From Agromyces allii (GTDB taxonomy: Bacteria > Actinomycetota > Actinomycetes > Actinomycetales > Microbacteriaceae): a stretch of DNA of 64,000 bases. Positions 1 through 8,967 of the stretch are shown here, piece by piece. Under the pieces are notes generated by a model, which was given only the letters and a program-made list of their open reading frames with translations, was not told the origin of the DNA and ran no database searches. Where the stretch lies: contig NZ_WBIN01000011.1 in NCBI RefSeq assembly GCF_009749385.1, positions 186,001-250,000 on the forward strand, written 5' to 3'. The position numbers were made by a program, and so were the translations under genes. Numbering within the stretch: position 1 is the first letter of the stretch; every line of letters starts with the position of its first letter.

Positions 1-441
1 ACCGAGGTGCAGCGTCGCCTCGCCGACGTTCGTCAGCACGTGCCGCATGCGCAGCACGCCATGGGCGGTGAGCTCGAGGTCGATGCGGAGATCGACGGAT
101 GCCGCGGCATCCGTCACCGAGATCGCCAGCCGTTGCGCCGCCGCATCGTCGACCCGCTCGCACGACCGCAGTGAGAGCGCGAGGTCGACCGGGCGTTCGC
201 CGGCGACCGAGAGGCCGGGGCGACCGCTCCAGCCGTCGGAGAGCGACGGCGCGAGCGAGAGCCGGAGGGGCACGTCGATCGAGCTGGGCGACACGGCGGG
301 CACCGACGCGTCGGCCAGCGACGCCAGGTCGGCGTCGTCGAGCCGCCCCAGGTCGCGGCCCCAGTGCACGATCGCGGGAACCCCCGCGCCTCGGGCATCG
401 ACGAGCACACTGACGCCCGAGGCACGGAGGTGGTGGATCAT
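1..441 (-). CDS. Alpha-galactosidase, GH36 family (5' part only)
   Basis: The first 147 residues are in the window; the rest lies beyond base 1. The protein starts MIHHLRASGVSVLVDARG and continues with the beta-sandwich sequence typical of the N-terminal domain of GH36 alpha-galactosidases (PAIVHWGRDLG near residue 28). The catalytic barrel is outside the window, so activity cannot be checked. The ATG is 7 bases after the stop of the binding-protein gene. The ribosome-binding site AAGGAG is formed by that gene's last two codons, which suggests translational coupling. There is no signal peptide, so the enzyme is cytoplasmic and would remove alpha-galactosyl residues from imported oligosaccharides. 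It is the last visible gene of the operon that begins at 5731. The family call rests on N-terminal resemblance only. Confidence 0.8.
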   Translation of the reverse strand, partial: MIHHLRASGVSVLVDARGAGVPAIVHWGRDLGRLDDADLASLADASVPAVSPSSIDVPLRLSLAPSLSDGWSGRPGLSVAGERPVDLALSLRSCERVDDAAAQRLAISVTDAAASVDLRIDLELTAHGVLRMRHVLTNVGEATLHLG

Positions 442-448
442 GCCGCGA

Positions 449-1777
449 CTACTCCTTGACCGGGATCGACTGCGCCTTCAGCGCGTCGATCGTCGTGGTC
501 TGACCGTTCTCGAGCGCCTCGAAGAGGGTGCCCTGGCCGCTCGCGGCGGCCTTGAAGCCGTCGGCGACGTCGGCGTAGGTCTGCGTCATGGTCGGGCCCC
601 ACACGAAGTCGGGGTTGACCTGCGTCGCGGCCTCCTTGAACACGTCGTAGATCTTCTGGCCGCCGTAGAACTCGACGCCCTCCTGCAGCGACGGCAGGTC
701 GAGGCCCGCGGTCGTGGCCGGGTAGATGTTCGCCGAGGTGTTCAGCGCGGTGAGCGCCTCGTCGGACGTGTTCAGCCAGAGCGCGAACTTCGTCGCCTCG
801 TAGAGGTGCTCGGTGCCCTTGAAGACGGCCGTCGAGGACCCGCCCCAGTTGCCCGCCTTCGCCTCGCCCGCGTTCCACTGCGGCGCGAGGGCGACCGACC
901 AGTTGCCGGCCGTGTCGGGAGCGCCAGACGCGATGGAGTTCGCACCCCAGACGGCGGAGTTCCACGACCAGACCTCGCCAGAGTTGTAGGCGTTGTTCCA
1001 CTCGTCGGTCCAGGCCGGGTACGTCGAGACGAGGTCCTCGTCGATGAGGTCCTGCCAGTAGTCGGCGACCGTCTTCGAGGCGTCGCCCGTCAGGTCGACG
1101 GTCCACTCGTCGCCGTCGTTCTGGAACCACTGGCCGTCGGCCTGCCACACGAATCCGGCGAACTGGTTGATGTCGGTCTGCGAGAAGTTCGTGATGTACC
1201 CGCCGGCGGCGCGCACCTGCTTCGCGGCCTTCTTGTACTCGTCCCACGTCGTGGGCACGGCGATGCCGTTGGCCTCGAACAGGTCGGAGCGGTAGAACAG
1301 GGCCATGGGGCCCGAGTCCTGCGGCACGCCGTAGATCTCCTTCTCGGTGCCGAGCGTGACCTGACCCCAGGTCCACGGCACGAAATCGTCCTCGGCGGCG
1401 ACGACGTCGGCGCAGGCCGCGAGGTCGACGAGGCCGTCCTGCACACGGAAGTTCGGCAGCGCGTCGTACTCGATCTGGCCGAGGTCGGGCGCGTTGCCGG
1501 CCTTGAGCTGGTTGAAGAAGTTCTGGTAGGTGCCCGAGTTGCCGTTCGGACCGGTCTGCACGGCGACCTGGATGTCGGGGTTCTCGTCGTTCCAGAGCTG
1601 CACGGCATCCTCGATGCCCGGAATCCACGACGTGAACGTGAGGTCGACCTTGCCGTCGCTCGGCGTGCAATCGCCGGCGGCACTGGTGCCGCCGTCCCCG
1701 CTCGCCGTCGAGCATCCGGCCAGTGCGAGCGTGCCGACGAGCGCGAGCGCTGCGATGGCCTTCTTCTTGTGCTGCAT
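449..1777 (-). CDS. CUT1 sugar ABC transporter, solute-binding lipoprotein
   Basis: A 442-residue extracytoplasmic binding protein of the MalE/family-1 type. Residues 1-22 form a lipoprotein signal with lipobox LAGC, so Cys22 would be lipidated and the protein tethered outside the membrane. The body has binding-protein features such as GNWGGSST and a Trp/Tyr-rich sugar site (DFVPWTWGQ, WNNAYNSGEVWSWN). The ATG at 1777 follows AGAAGGA at good spacing. It lies in an operon with two permeases and GH42 upstream and GH36 downstream, so it probably captures galactose-containing oligosaccharides. No ATPase is encoded; a shared MsiK-type ATPase elsewhere is assumed. A stem-loop lies just upstream in the permease-to-binding-protein gap. 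Confidence 0.9.
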   Translation of the reverse strand: MQHKKKAIAALALVGTLALAGCSTASGDGGTSAAGDCTPSDGKVDLTFTSWIPGIEDAVQLWNDENPDIQVAVQTGPNGNSGTYQNFFNQLKAGNAPDLGQIEYDALPNFRVQDGLVDLAACADVVAAEDDFVPWTWGQVTLGTEKEIYGVPQDSGPMALFYRSDLFEANGIAVPTTWDEYKKAAKQVRAAGGYITNFSQTDINQFAGFVWQADGQWFQNDGDEWTVDLTGDASKTVADYWQDLIDEDLVSTYPAWTDEWNNAYNSGEVWSWNSAVWGANSIASGAPDTAGNWSVALAPQWNAGEAKAGNWGGSSTAVFKGTEHLYEATKFALWLNTSDEALTALNTSANIYPATTAGLDLPSLQEGVEFYGGQKIYDVFKEAATQVNPDFVWGPTMTQTYADVADGFKAAASGQGTLFEALENGQTTTIDALKAQSIPVKE

Positions 1778-1802
1778 GCTGATCCTTCTCTTGGTGGGGA
1801 TG

Positions 1803-1824
1803 CCGCCCGCGGGAGTGCGGGCGG
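1803..1824 (-). promoter_or_regulatory. Intergenic stem-loop before the binding-protein gene
   Basis: Perfect 8-bp inverted repeat CCGCCCGC / GCGGGCGG with a 6-base loop, in the 68-base gap between the MalG-like permease and the binding-protein gene. There is no T-run. It may adjust the ratio of downstream to upstream mRNA in the operon rather than end transcription. Confidence 0.5.
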
Positions 1825-1845
1825 ACTGGGTGTTTCGAACCGGTG

Positions 1846-2772
1846 TTACTTGAGCGCGCCCGCTCCGAGCCCGTTGCGCCAGAAGCGCTGGAGGGCGAGG
1901 AAGGCGACGATGAGGGGGACGATGGAGAGCAACGCCCCGATGAGCACGTAGCTGCGCAGTTCGGGAATCTGGTTGAGCTGCGAGTTCCACGTGTAGAGGC
2001 CGAACGTGACCGGGAAGAGCTCCTCGCTGCGCAGCATGATGAGCGGCAGGAAGAAGTTGTTCCAGATGGCGACGAACTGGAAGAGGAACACCGTCACGAG
2101 CGCCGGCGACATGAGCCGGATCGACACCGTGAAGAACGTGCGCACCTCGCCGGCGCCGTCGATGCGGCTCGCCTCGATGAGCTCGTCGGGCACGGAGGCG
2201 GCCGCGAAGATGCGCGTGAGGTACACGCCGAACGGGCTGACGATCGAGGGCAGGAACACCGCCCAGAACGTGTTCGTCAGGCCGACCTGGCTGAACATGA
2301 GGAACAGCGGCAGCGCGAGCGCGGTCGCGGGCACGAGCACGCCGCCGAGCACGACGTTGAAGATGACCTCGCGCCCCGGAAAGCGGTACTTCGCGAGGGC
2401 GTAGCCGCACATGGCCGCGATCAGGGTGCCGATGAGCCCGCCGAGGCCGGCGTAGAGCACGCTGTTGCCGAGCCACCGCCAGTACACCCCGCCGCGGTAC
2501 TCGAAGAGCGCGGTGATGTTCTCGACGAAGTTGAAGTCGGCGAACCACAGGCCCGGCGTCGTGAGGAGCTGTCCAGGGCTCTTCGTCGACGCGACGAGCA
2601 GCCACCAGATCGGCACGAGGAAGTACAGCGTGAACACGGCCATCACGAGCATGGCGGCCGTGCGCGACATCAGGCTCTCGCGGGGTCCGCGGGCGCGGGG
2701 CGCACCCGAGCTCGCGCCCTTGCCGGCGCCCTTGGGCCCGACGACGCCGGGCATCGCGGTCGTGGCGGTCAT
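1846..2772 (-). CDS. CUT1 sugar ABC transporter, MalG-type permease
   Basis: A 308-residue inner-membrane permease with about six membrane segments, the first near residues 40-60 after a basic, glycine-rich N-terminal tail. The cytoplasmic EAA loop that contacts the ATPase is present (EASRIDGAGEVRTFF). C-terminal segments such as FLFQFVAIWNNFFLPLIML are typical of MalG. The start at 2772 overlaps the stop of the MalF gene by 4 bases (ATGA), so translation is coupled. It pairs with the preceding MalF-like protein and the downstream binding protein. Confidence 0.93.
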   Translation of the reverse strand: MTATTAMPGVVGPKGAGKGASSGAPRARGPRESLMSRTAAMLVMAVFTLYFLVPIWWLLVASTKSPGQLLTTPGLWFADFNFVENITALFEYRGGVYWRWLGNSVLYAGLGGLIGTLIAAMCGYALAKYRFPGREVIFNVVLGGVLVPATALALPLFLMFSQVGLTNTFWAVFLPSIVSPFGVYLTRIFAAASVPDELIEASRIDGAGEVRTFFTVSIRLMSPALVTVFLFQFVAIWNNFFLPLIMLRSEELFPVTFGLYTWNSQLNQIPELRSYVLIGALLSIVPLIVAFLALQRFWRNGLGAGALK

Positions 2773-3704
2773 TCGTCGGCCCCCTTGCGCTGGGTGATCT
2801 TGAGGAACGTGAAGCTGAGGGCGAACGTCGCGAGTGCGAGCACGACCGAGAACGCGGCCGCGAGGCTGGAGTTCGGCACCGAGGCCGTCGCGTAGATCGT
2901 CATGTTCGGCGTGTACGTGCTGATCACGGCCGACGAGAACGAGGCGAACACCTGCGGTTCGGCGAGCAGCTGGAGCGTGCCGATGATCGAGAACACGGCG
3001 GTGAGCAGGATCGCGGGCCGCACGAGCGGGATCTTGATCGCCCATGCGATGCGCCACTGGCTCGCGCCGTCGAGCCGTGCGGCCTCGTAGATCTCGGTGG
3101 GGATCGAGAGCAGCGACGAGTAGATGATGAGCATGTTGTAGCCGACGAAGACCCAGGTGACGACGTTCGCGATCGACCACAGCACGAGGTCGGCGCCGAG
3201 GAAGTCGACGCTCTTCGTGAGCGCCGTGAACGGCGAGAGGTTCGGGCTGAACATGAAGCCCCACATGATCGCCGCGATCACGCCGGGCACCGCGTAGGGC
3301 ACGAAGAAGGCGAGGCGGAAGAACTTCTTGCCCTTCACCAGCGGCGAGTCGAGCAGCAGCGCGAACAGCAGGGCGAGGCCCAGCATCACCGGCACCTGCA
3401 CGATGCCGAAGGTCAGCACTCGGGCGACGGATGCCCAGAACGGCGCGTTCTGGAACACGAGCACGTACTGCGCGAGACCGCCGAAGACCTCGGTCGCCTC
3501 GCCGAACGTGCCGTCGCGCTCGATCACGAGCATCGACTGCCAGACGGCCTGGAGGATCGGGATCAGGTAGAACAGCACGAACAGGATGCCGAACGGCGCG
3601 ATGAACACGGCGATCGCGGCCTTGTGCGGCACGGGGATGCGCCGACGCGGCGCCGGTCGGTTCTCGGCCGCGCGCGCGGCGACCTCGGCGGGTGCGGTCG
3701 TCAT
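2769..3704 (-). CDS. CUT1 sugar ABC transporter, MalF-type permease
   Basis: A 311-residue membrane protein with a cytoplasmic basic N-terminus, a first membrane segment near residues 30-52 and the EAA loop YEAARLDGASQWRIAW near residue 210. It is the MalF half of the heterodimeric channel. The ATG at 3704 overlaps the stop of the GH42 gene by 4 bases, and its own stop overlaps the MalG start by 4 bases. Gene order GH42-MalF-MalG-binding protein implies import of galactoside oligosaccharides. Confidence 0.93.
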   Translation of the reverse strand: MTTAPAEVAARAAENRPAPRRRIPVPHKAAIAVFIAPFGILFVLFYLIPILQAVWQSMLVIERDGTFGEATEVFGGLAQYVLVFQNAPFWASVARVLTFGIVQVPVMLGLALLFALLLDSPLVKGKKFFRLAFFVPYAVPGVIAAIMWGFMFSPNLSPFTALTKSVDFLGADLVLWSIANVVTWVFVGYNMLIIYSSLLSIPTEIYEAARLDGASQWRIAWAIKIPLVRPAILLTAVFSIIGTLQLLAEPQVFASFSSAVISTYTPNMTIYATASVPNSSLAAAFSVVLALATFALSFTFLKITQRKGADE

Positions 3705-5731
3705 GCCGCCTCCTCTCTGATGATGCGGATGCCGAAGGCCGGCACGGTGACGTCGCCGTCGACGGTCGTCGAGGTCACGAGGTCGAACCCGACCCCGTCG
3801 ACGACGACCGGCTCGGCGCCGTGGTTGACCGCGAACAGGTAGCTGCGGCCGTCGCCGGTGCGACGCACCAGCTCGAGGTCGGCGCCCGCTCCGGCGGGCG
3901 GCGTGACGCCGGCCTCGTCGGCGATGCGGGCGACGAGGGAGCGGTAGTCCGCGGCATCCGGCCGGGTGGCGAGGTACCAGGCGGAACCCTCGCCGTGGGC
4001 GTTGCGGGTGACGGCGGGGATGCCGGCCGCCGGACCGTCGACGAACGTGTCGACCGCCTCGGCCGTCGTGAGCGCGAGGTGCTCCGACCAGAGCCGCGCC
4101 CTCGCACCCGAGGCCAGGCGCACCTCGTCGTCGGGGCCGAGCGGCGCGAACTCCTGCACGCGGATGCCGAGCAGCTCGGCGAACGCGCCGGGGTAGCCGC
4201 CGAGGCGCACCCGGTCGTACTCGTCGACGATGCCGCTGTAGAAGGTCACGAGCGTCGTGCCGCCGGCGGCGACGAACGCGTCGAGGTTCGCCGCGGCCTC
4301 GTCGGTCACGCTGTAGAGCGCGGGCACGACGACGATCTTGTAGCCCGAGAGGTCGGCGCCGGGGTGCACGACGTCGATCGTGGCGCCCGTCGCGCGGAGT
4401 GCGGCGTAGGCCGCGTGCACCTGCTCGAGGTACTCGACGGCGTGGCTCGGCCGGTTGTCGGCGTCGGTCGCCCACCATGCGTCCCAGCTGAAGAGCACGG
4501 CCGTGTCGGCGGCGACGCGGGTGCCGGTGACCTCGTCGAGGCGGCCGATGAGGCCGCCGAGGTCGACGACCTCGCGCCAGACGTCGCTGTCGGTGCCCGC
4601 GTGCGGCAGCAGCGCGGAGTGGAACTTCTCCGATCCCTGCGCCGAGGCGCGCCATTGGAAGAAGCAGATGCCGTCGGCGCCGCGGGCGATGTGCTGCACG
4701 GCGTTGCGCGTCATCTCGCCGCGGGCCTTCGCGATGTTGTGCGGCTGCCAGTTGACGGCGCTCGTCGAGGTCTCCATGAGGATCCACGGCTCGCCGCCGG
4801 CGATGCCGCGGGTGAGGTCGGCAGCGAACGCGAGCTCGGTGGTCGGGTCGGCGAGGCGGTTGTCGAGGTAGTGGTCGTTCGCGACGACGTCCATCTCGGA
4901 GGCCCACGAGAAGTAGTCGAGGTTGCGGATGTGCGCCGTGACCATGAAGTTCGTCGTGATCGGCGCCGCACTGCGGGCCCGGATGACCTCGGCCTCGGCG
5001 CGGTAGTAGCCGAGCAGCTCGTCGGAGCTGAACCGGTGGAAGTCGAGCACCTGGCCGGGGTTGCGCGTCGAGAGGTTGCGCATGGGCGTCAGGATCTCGG
5101 CCCAGTCGTCGTAGCGCTGGCTCCAGAAGCTCGTGCCCCACGCGCGGTTCAGCTCGGCGATCGTGCCGTAGCGCTGCTCGAGCCAGCGGCGGAACGAGGC
5201 CGTGCTCTCCGCGCAGTGGCAGAGCGCGTTGTGGCAGCCGAGCTCGTTGGAGACGTGCCAGAGCTCGACGTTCGGGTGCGAGCCGTAGCGCTCGGCGACC
5301 TGCTCGACGAGCGCGAGCGCGTAGCGGCGGAAGACCGGCGACGAGGGGCACCAGGCCTGGCGGCCGCCGGGGTACCGGGTCGTGCCGTCGTCGGCGACCG
5401 GCAGGATCTCGGGGTGCAGCGTCGACAGCCACGGGGGCGGCGACGCGGTCGCGGTTCCGAGGTTGACGCGGATGCCGGCCTCCGCCAGCAGGCCCATGAC
5501 CGCGTCGAGCGCGGTGAAGTCGAAGGTGCCCTTGCGCGGGTTGATCTGCGACCAGCCGAAGATGTTGATCGCGACGAGGTCGACGCCGGCTTCGCGCATG
5601 AGGCGCACGTCTTCCGGCCAGACCTCGGGGTCCCACTGCTCGGGGTTGTAGTCGCAGCCGAACGCGATGCCGTCGTGACGCCAGGTGCGGCGTTCCGCGC
5701 GGTGCTCGGTGTTCCCGGTGTGCGACTGCAT
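3701..5731 (-). CDS. Beta-galactosidase, GH42 family (cassette 1)
   Basis: A 676-residue cytoplasmic GH42 enzyme. Features in order: the FGCDYNPEQWDPEVW opening of the TIM barrel; the acid/base glutamate in ELWHVSNELGCHN; cysteines CHNALCHC that resemble the zinc cluster of many GH42 enzymes; the nucleophile glutamate in WILMETSTSAVNW; then the trimerisation and beta-sandwich domains. Length is normal for the family. The ATG at 5731 follows GGGGAGA; longer in-frame versions would read through the operators and are unlikely. It is the first gene of the operon. It would hydrolyse terminal beta-galactosyl residues from oligosaccharides brought in by the downstream transporter. Confidence 0.93.
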   Translation of the reverse strand: MQSHTGNTEHRAERRTWRHDGIAFGCDYNPEQWDPEVWPEDVRLMREAGVDLVAINIFGWSQINPRKGTFDFTALDAVMGLLAEAGIRVNLGTATASPPPWLSTLHPEILPVADDGTTRYPGGRQAWCPSSPVFRRYALALVEQVAERYGSHPNVELWHVSNELGCHNALCHCAESTASFRRWLEQRYGTIAELNRAWGTSFWSQRYDDWAEILTPMRNLSTRNPGQVLDFHRFSSDELLGYYRAEAEVIRARSAAPITTNFMVTAHIRNLDYFSWASEMDVVANDHYLDNRLADPTTELAFAADLTRGIAGGEPWILMETSTSAVNWQPHNIAKARGEMTRNAVQHIARGADGICFFQWRASAQGSEKFHSALLPHAGTDSDVWREVVDLGGLIGRLDEVTGTRVAADTAVLFSWDAWWATDADNRPSHAVEYLEQVHAAYAALRATGATIDVVHPGADLSGYKIVVVPALYSVTDEAAANLDAFVAAGGTTLVTFYSGIVDEYDRVRLGGYPGAFAELLGIRVQEFAPLGPDDEVRLASGARARLWSEHLALTTAEAVDTFVDGPAAGIPAVTRNAHGEGSAWYLATRPDAADYRSLVARIADEAGVTPPAGAGADLELVRRTGDGRSYLFAVNHGAEPVVVDGVGFDLVTSTTVDGDVTVPAFGIRIIREEAA

Positions 5732-5759
5732 GCTCTCCCCGACTGTGTCGTTGCCGTGT

Positions 5760-5777
5760 TCTGTGAACGTGCACAGA
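5760..5777. promoter_or_regulatory. LacI-type operator, promoter-distal copy (cassette 1)
   Basis: TCTGTGAACGTGCACAGA, symmetric at 16 of 18 positions with the central CG usual for LacI-family sites. An identical copy lies 46 bp away. This copy sits in the 5' leader, between the promoter and the GH42 start. The likely ligand is the divergent LacI encoded at 5889. Confidence 0.8.
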
Positions 5778-5805
5778 TTCGAGAGCGAGAACTCCGCGCT
5801 GAGAT

Positions 5806-5823
5806 TCTGTGAACGTGCACAGA
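5806..5823. promoter_or_regulatory. LacI-type operator, promoter-proximal copy (cassette 1)
   Basis: Second identical copy of TCTGTGAACGTGCACAGA. It overlaps the last bases of the leftward -10 box (5821-5826), so a bound repressor would block RNA polymerase directly. Confidence 0.82.
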
Positions 5824-5850
5824 CTAACCACGGCCTTCGCCGGATGTCAA
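5821..5850 (-). promoter_or_regulatory. Promoter of the GH42-MalF-MalG-binding protein-GH36 operon
   Basis: On the minus strand a perfect -35 TTGACA (5845-5850) is followed by an 18-bp spacer and -10 TAGTCT (5821-5826). The leader to the GH42 ATG is about 85 bases and contains both operators. Confidence 0.75.
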
Positions 5851-5875
5851 ACACGACGCCGCTGCGCACCGCCGG

Positions 5876-5881
5876 TACAGT
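5876..5881 (+). promoter_or_regulatory. -10 box of the divergent lacI gene, probably leaderless
   Basis: TACAGT ends 7 bases before the chosen ATG (5889), so transcription would start at or next to the start codon. No convincing -35 or ribosome-binding site is seen, which fits a leaderless actinobacterial mRNA. Confidence 0.5.
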
Positions 5882-5888
5882 GGGCCAC

Positions 5889-6908
5889 ATGCCCGAGATC
5901 CCCGCCCGTCGCAAGCGTGCGACGGTGCACGACGTCGCCGTCGAGGCGGGCGTCTCGCGCGGCACCGTGAGCCGCGTCGTCAACGGCGAGCGCTACGTCT
6001 CCGACGAAGCGCGCAAGGCCATCGAGGCCGCGATCGTCAAGGTCGGCTACGTGCCGAACACCGCCGCCCGCAACCTCGTCATGCAGCGCACGCAGGCCGT
6101 CGCGTTCATCGTGCACGAGCCCGGCCCGCTCTTCGTCGAAGACCCCAACATCGGCGAGATCCTGCTCGGGGCGAACGCCGCGCTCTCCGACGCCGACTAC
6201 CAGATGGCGAGCATCGTGGTCGACTCCGAACGCGACACCGAGCGCGTCGCGCGCTTCCTCCGCGGCGGCTTCGTCGACGGCGTGGTCATGGTCTCGGCGC
6301 GCACGAACGACCCGATCACGCGCGTGATCGAACAGCTCGAGCTGCCGGCGGCCTTCGTCGGCCACCCGCCCGGGCTCACCGCGGCCTGGGTCGGCATCGA
6401 CAACGTCGGGTCGGCGCGCGCCGTGACCGAGCAGCTCATCGCGACCGGCCGCCGCCGCATCGGCATGATCGCCGCGGCCCTCGACCGCGACTCCGGCGTC
6501 GACCGCCTGCAGGGCTTCACCGACGCCCTCGGCGACCGCTTCGACGCCGACCTCGTCGAGTCCGTGCCGCTCTACTCGTACTCGGCCGGCGTCGATGGCA
6601 TGCGCGCGCTCCTCGCGCGGCATCCCGACCTCGACGGCCTGTTCGCCGCGTCCGACGCGGTCGCGGCCGGAGCGCTCGAGACGCTGCGCGAAGCCGGCCT
6701 GCGCGTGCCAGAAGACGTCGGCGTCGTCGGCTTCGACGACAGCGCCTGGGCCACACGCACCCATCCCCCGCTCTCGACGGTGCGCCAACCGGCGGCCGGC
6801 CTCGGCCGCGCCGCCGCGCTGAGCGTGCTCGCGCAGATCCGCGGCGAGAAGCCCGCCGTCGACGGCATCATGGTCGAGACCTCGGTGGTCTGGCGCGAGT
6901 CGGCCTAG
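5889..6908 (+). CDS. LacI-family transcriptional regulator (cassette 1)
   Basis: A 339-residue LacI/GalR repressor. The helix-turn-helix ATVHDVAVEAGVSRGTVSR is at residues 11-30, the hinge follows (VGYVPNTAARNL), and the rest is a periplasmic-binding-protein-like effector domain ending in VGVVGFDDSAWATRTHPPL. It is divergent from the GH42 operon, and two identical operators lie between them, so it is the obvious repressor of that operon with a galactoside-type inducer. The ATG at 5889 was chosen because a -10 box lies 7 bases upstream; an in-frame ATG at 5844 overlaps the opposing -35 box and has no ribosome-binding site. Its stop codon overlaps the stop of the convergent GH42 gene in the four bases CTAG. 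Confidence 0.9.
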   Translation: MPEIPARRKRATVHDVAVEAGVSRGTVSRVVNGERYVSDEARKAIEAAIVKVGYVPNTAARNLVMQRTQAVAFIVHEPGPLFVEDPNIGEILLGANAALSDADYQMASIVVDSERDTERVARFLRGGFVDGVVMVSARTNDPITRVIEQLELPAAFVGHPPGLTAAWVGIDNVGSARAVTEQLIATGRRRIGMIAAALDRDSGVDRLQGFTDALGDRFDADLVESVPLYSYSAGVDGMRALLARHPDLDGLFAASDAVAAGALETLREAGLRVPEDVGVVGFDDSAWATRTHPPLSTVRQPAAGLGRAAALSVLAQIRGEKPAVDGIMVETSVVWRESA

Positions 6909-8965
6909 GCGGCGCCCCCGTCCGCAGCATCGACCACGTCGACCCCGTCTGCCGCATCGGCCACGACGACCGCGACGCCCTGCGCGGCCAGGCGCAGCCC
7001 CGCGGCCGGTGAGCCGCTGAGCAGGTCGGTGCCCTCGACGAGCAGTTCCGCCTCGTCGACTCCGTGGTTGATCACGAACAGCGCGGGCCCGCGCCGCACC
7101 GCCTCGACCTGACCGCCGCGCGTCGCCGCGGGCGGCAGCCCGATGCCGGCCTCGCGTGCCGCCGACTCGGCGATCAGCCGCAGGGCCTCGGGTTCCGGCA
7201 GGGTCGCGACGTACCAGGCGCTGCCGCCGTCGGTGCGACGCCGGGTGACCGCGGGCCATCCGCTCAGCGCACCGTCGTCGAAGGTCGCGAGCGTCTCGGC
7301 GTCCTCCACCCGCACGAACTCGCCCCAGACGGTGCCGAGCGCGGCACCGCCGACCACGTCGCCCGTGAGCGCCAACGGCGGAGCCGCCATGCCGCCCGCG
7401 TTCGCGAGGTCGGGCGCGGCCGGCGGCGCGAACTCCTCGATCCACACGCCGAGCGCGCGGCGGAGCGGCTCGCCGAGATACCCGCCGAGCCGCACGTGCA
7501 GGTTCTCGTCGAGCACGGCGGTGCCGAATCCGACGATGAGCGTGCCGGACTCGGCGAAGGCCGCGAGGTTCGCGACCTGGGCGTCGGTCGTGACGAGGTG
7601 CGCGGGTGCCACGACGAGGTCGTACGACGAAAGGTCGCCCTCGGCGCGCACGAAGTCCACCACGAGTCCCAGCGAGGTCAGCGCGGCGTGCCAGGCGCCG
7701 ACGGCGCGCAGGTACGAGACATCCGTCGGCGATGCGGGCTGCTCGATCGCCCACCAGCTGTGCCAGTCGAGCGCGATGGCCACGCGCGACGTCACCCGGC
7801 TGCCCGCCACGGCGTCGTCGCCCGAGCGCGCGGCGAGCGCGGCGAGCTCCCCGCCGAGCTGCTCGACCTCGCGCCAGACGCGCGTGTCGGTGCCCGAGTG
7901 CGGCACGAGCCCGGAGTGGAACTTCTCCGAGCCGGCGGCCGACTGCCGCCACTGGAAGAAGAGGATGCCGTCGGCCCCGCGCGCCACCGACTGGTACGAC
8001 CACGCCCGCATCTGGCCGGGCGCCTTCGCGGCGTTCTGCTGCCGCCAGTTCACGGCGCTCGGCGACTGCTCCATGAGCAGCCATGGCGCGCCGCCGCCGA
8101 GCGAGCGCATGAGGTCGCGCACCATCGCGGCGTACGCGGGCGAGTCGGGATCGGCCGGGTCGGGGTAGGTGTCGTCGCTCACGACGTCGACCTCCGCCGC
8201 CCACGACCAGTAGTCGACCGGCTTGAAGAATCCCATGAAGTTGGTCGTGACGGGAACCGCCGACCCCTCGCGGATGATCGCCTTCTCGGCCCGGAAGCAG
8301 GCGAGCAGCTCGTCGCTCGAGAAGCGGTCGAAGTCGAGCAGATGGGTCGGGTTGCGGAACGTCGGGGCGGCCCGCGGCGGCTGCACCTCGTCGAACGAGT
8401 CGTAGCGCTGCGACCAGAAGGCGGTGCCCCAGGCCCGGTTCAGGTCCTCGACCGTGCCGTACCGCTCGCGCAGCCACTCGCGGAAGGCCGCGGCCGACAC
8501 GTCGCAGTAGCAGTGGCTGACGTGACATCCGTACTCGTTGTTGATGTGCCACAGCTCGAGCGCCGGGTGGTCGGCGTAGCGCTCGACCATGCGACGCACG
8601 AGCTCCCCGGCCCGCTCGCGGTAGACCGGCGAGCTCGGGCAGTACTGCTGCCGACTGCCGACCGAGAGGGTCACGCCGTCCTCGGTCACGGGCAGGGTCT
8701 CGGGATGCCGCGCAGCGAGCCACGGCGGAGGAGAGGCCGTCGCCGTCGCGAGGTCGACGCGCACACCGCCCGCGTGCAGCAGGTCGAGCACCTCGTCGAG
8801 CCACGCGAAGTCGTACTCCCCCGGGCGCGGTTCGAGCCGCGCCCACGAGAACACGCCGACCGTCGCGAGCGAGACGCCCGCCCGGTTCATGAGCTGCACG
8901 TCCTCGTCCCAGACGGGCCGCGGCCACTGCTCGGGGTTGTAGTCCCCGCCGTACCAGATCGTCAT
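6905..8965 (-). CDS. Beta-galactosidase, GH42 family (cassette 2, distal gene)
   Basis: A 686-residue cytoplasmic GH42 enzyme starting MTIWYGGDYNPEQWPRPVW. The acid/base glutamate is in ELWHINNEYGCHVSHCYC, which also carries the cysteine cluster; the nucleophile is in WLLMEQSPSAVNW. It is clearly related to the cassette 1 enzyme but diverged along its length, so this is not a recent duplication. The ATG at 8965 is 2 bases after the MalG stop, with GGAG inside the end of that gene. It is the last gene of the operon that starts at 14439, and its stop overlaps the convergent lacI stop. It would act on imported beta-galactosides with a different linkage preference from its paralogues. Confidence 0.92.
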   Translation of the reverse strand: MTIWYGGDYNPEQWPRPVWDEDVQLMNRAGVSLATVGVFSWARLEPRPGEYDFAWLDEVLDLLHAGGVRVDLATATASPPPWLAARHPETLPVTEDGVTLSVGSRQQYCPSSPVYRERAGELVRRMVERYADHPALELWHINNEYGCHVSHCYCDVSAAAFREWLRERYGTVEDLNRAWGTAFWSQRYDSFDEVQPPRAAPTFRNPTHLLDFDRFSSDELLACFRAEKAIIREGSAVPVTTNFMGFFKPVDYWSWAAEVDVVSDDTYPDPADPDSPAYAAMVRDLMRSLGGGAPWLLMEQSPSAVNWRQQNAAKAPGQMRAWSYQSVARGADGILFFQWRQSAAGSEKFHSGLVPHSGTDTRVWREVEQLGGELAALAARSGDDAVAGSRVTSRVAIALDWHSWWAIEQPASPTDVSYLRAVGAWHAALTSLGLVVDFVRAEGDLSSYDLVVAPAHLVTTDAQVANLAAFAESGTLIVGFGTAVLDENLHVRLGGYLGEPLRRALGVWIEEFAPPAAPDLANAGGMAAPPLALTGDVVGGAALGTVWGEFVRVEDAETLATFDDGALSGWPAVTRRRTDGGSAWYVATLPEPEALRLIAESAAREAGIGLPPAATRGGQVEAVRRGPALFVINHGVDEAELLVEGTDLLSGSPAAGLRLAAQGVAVVVADAADGVDVVDAADGGAA

Positions 8966-8967
8966 GA

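Noticed and set aside
47..1951. Long plus-strand frame across the left edge
   Set aside because: Antisense to the GH36 and binding-protein genes; low-complexity translation with no ribosome-binding site. High GC keeps such frames open.
5844..5888. Earlier ATG (5844) for the cassette 1 lacI
   Set aside because: No ribosome-binding site, and it overlaps the opposing -35 box; the added 15 residues do not resemble a LacI N-terminus.
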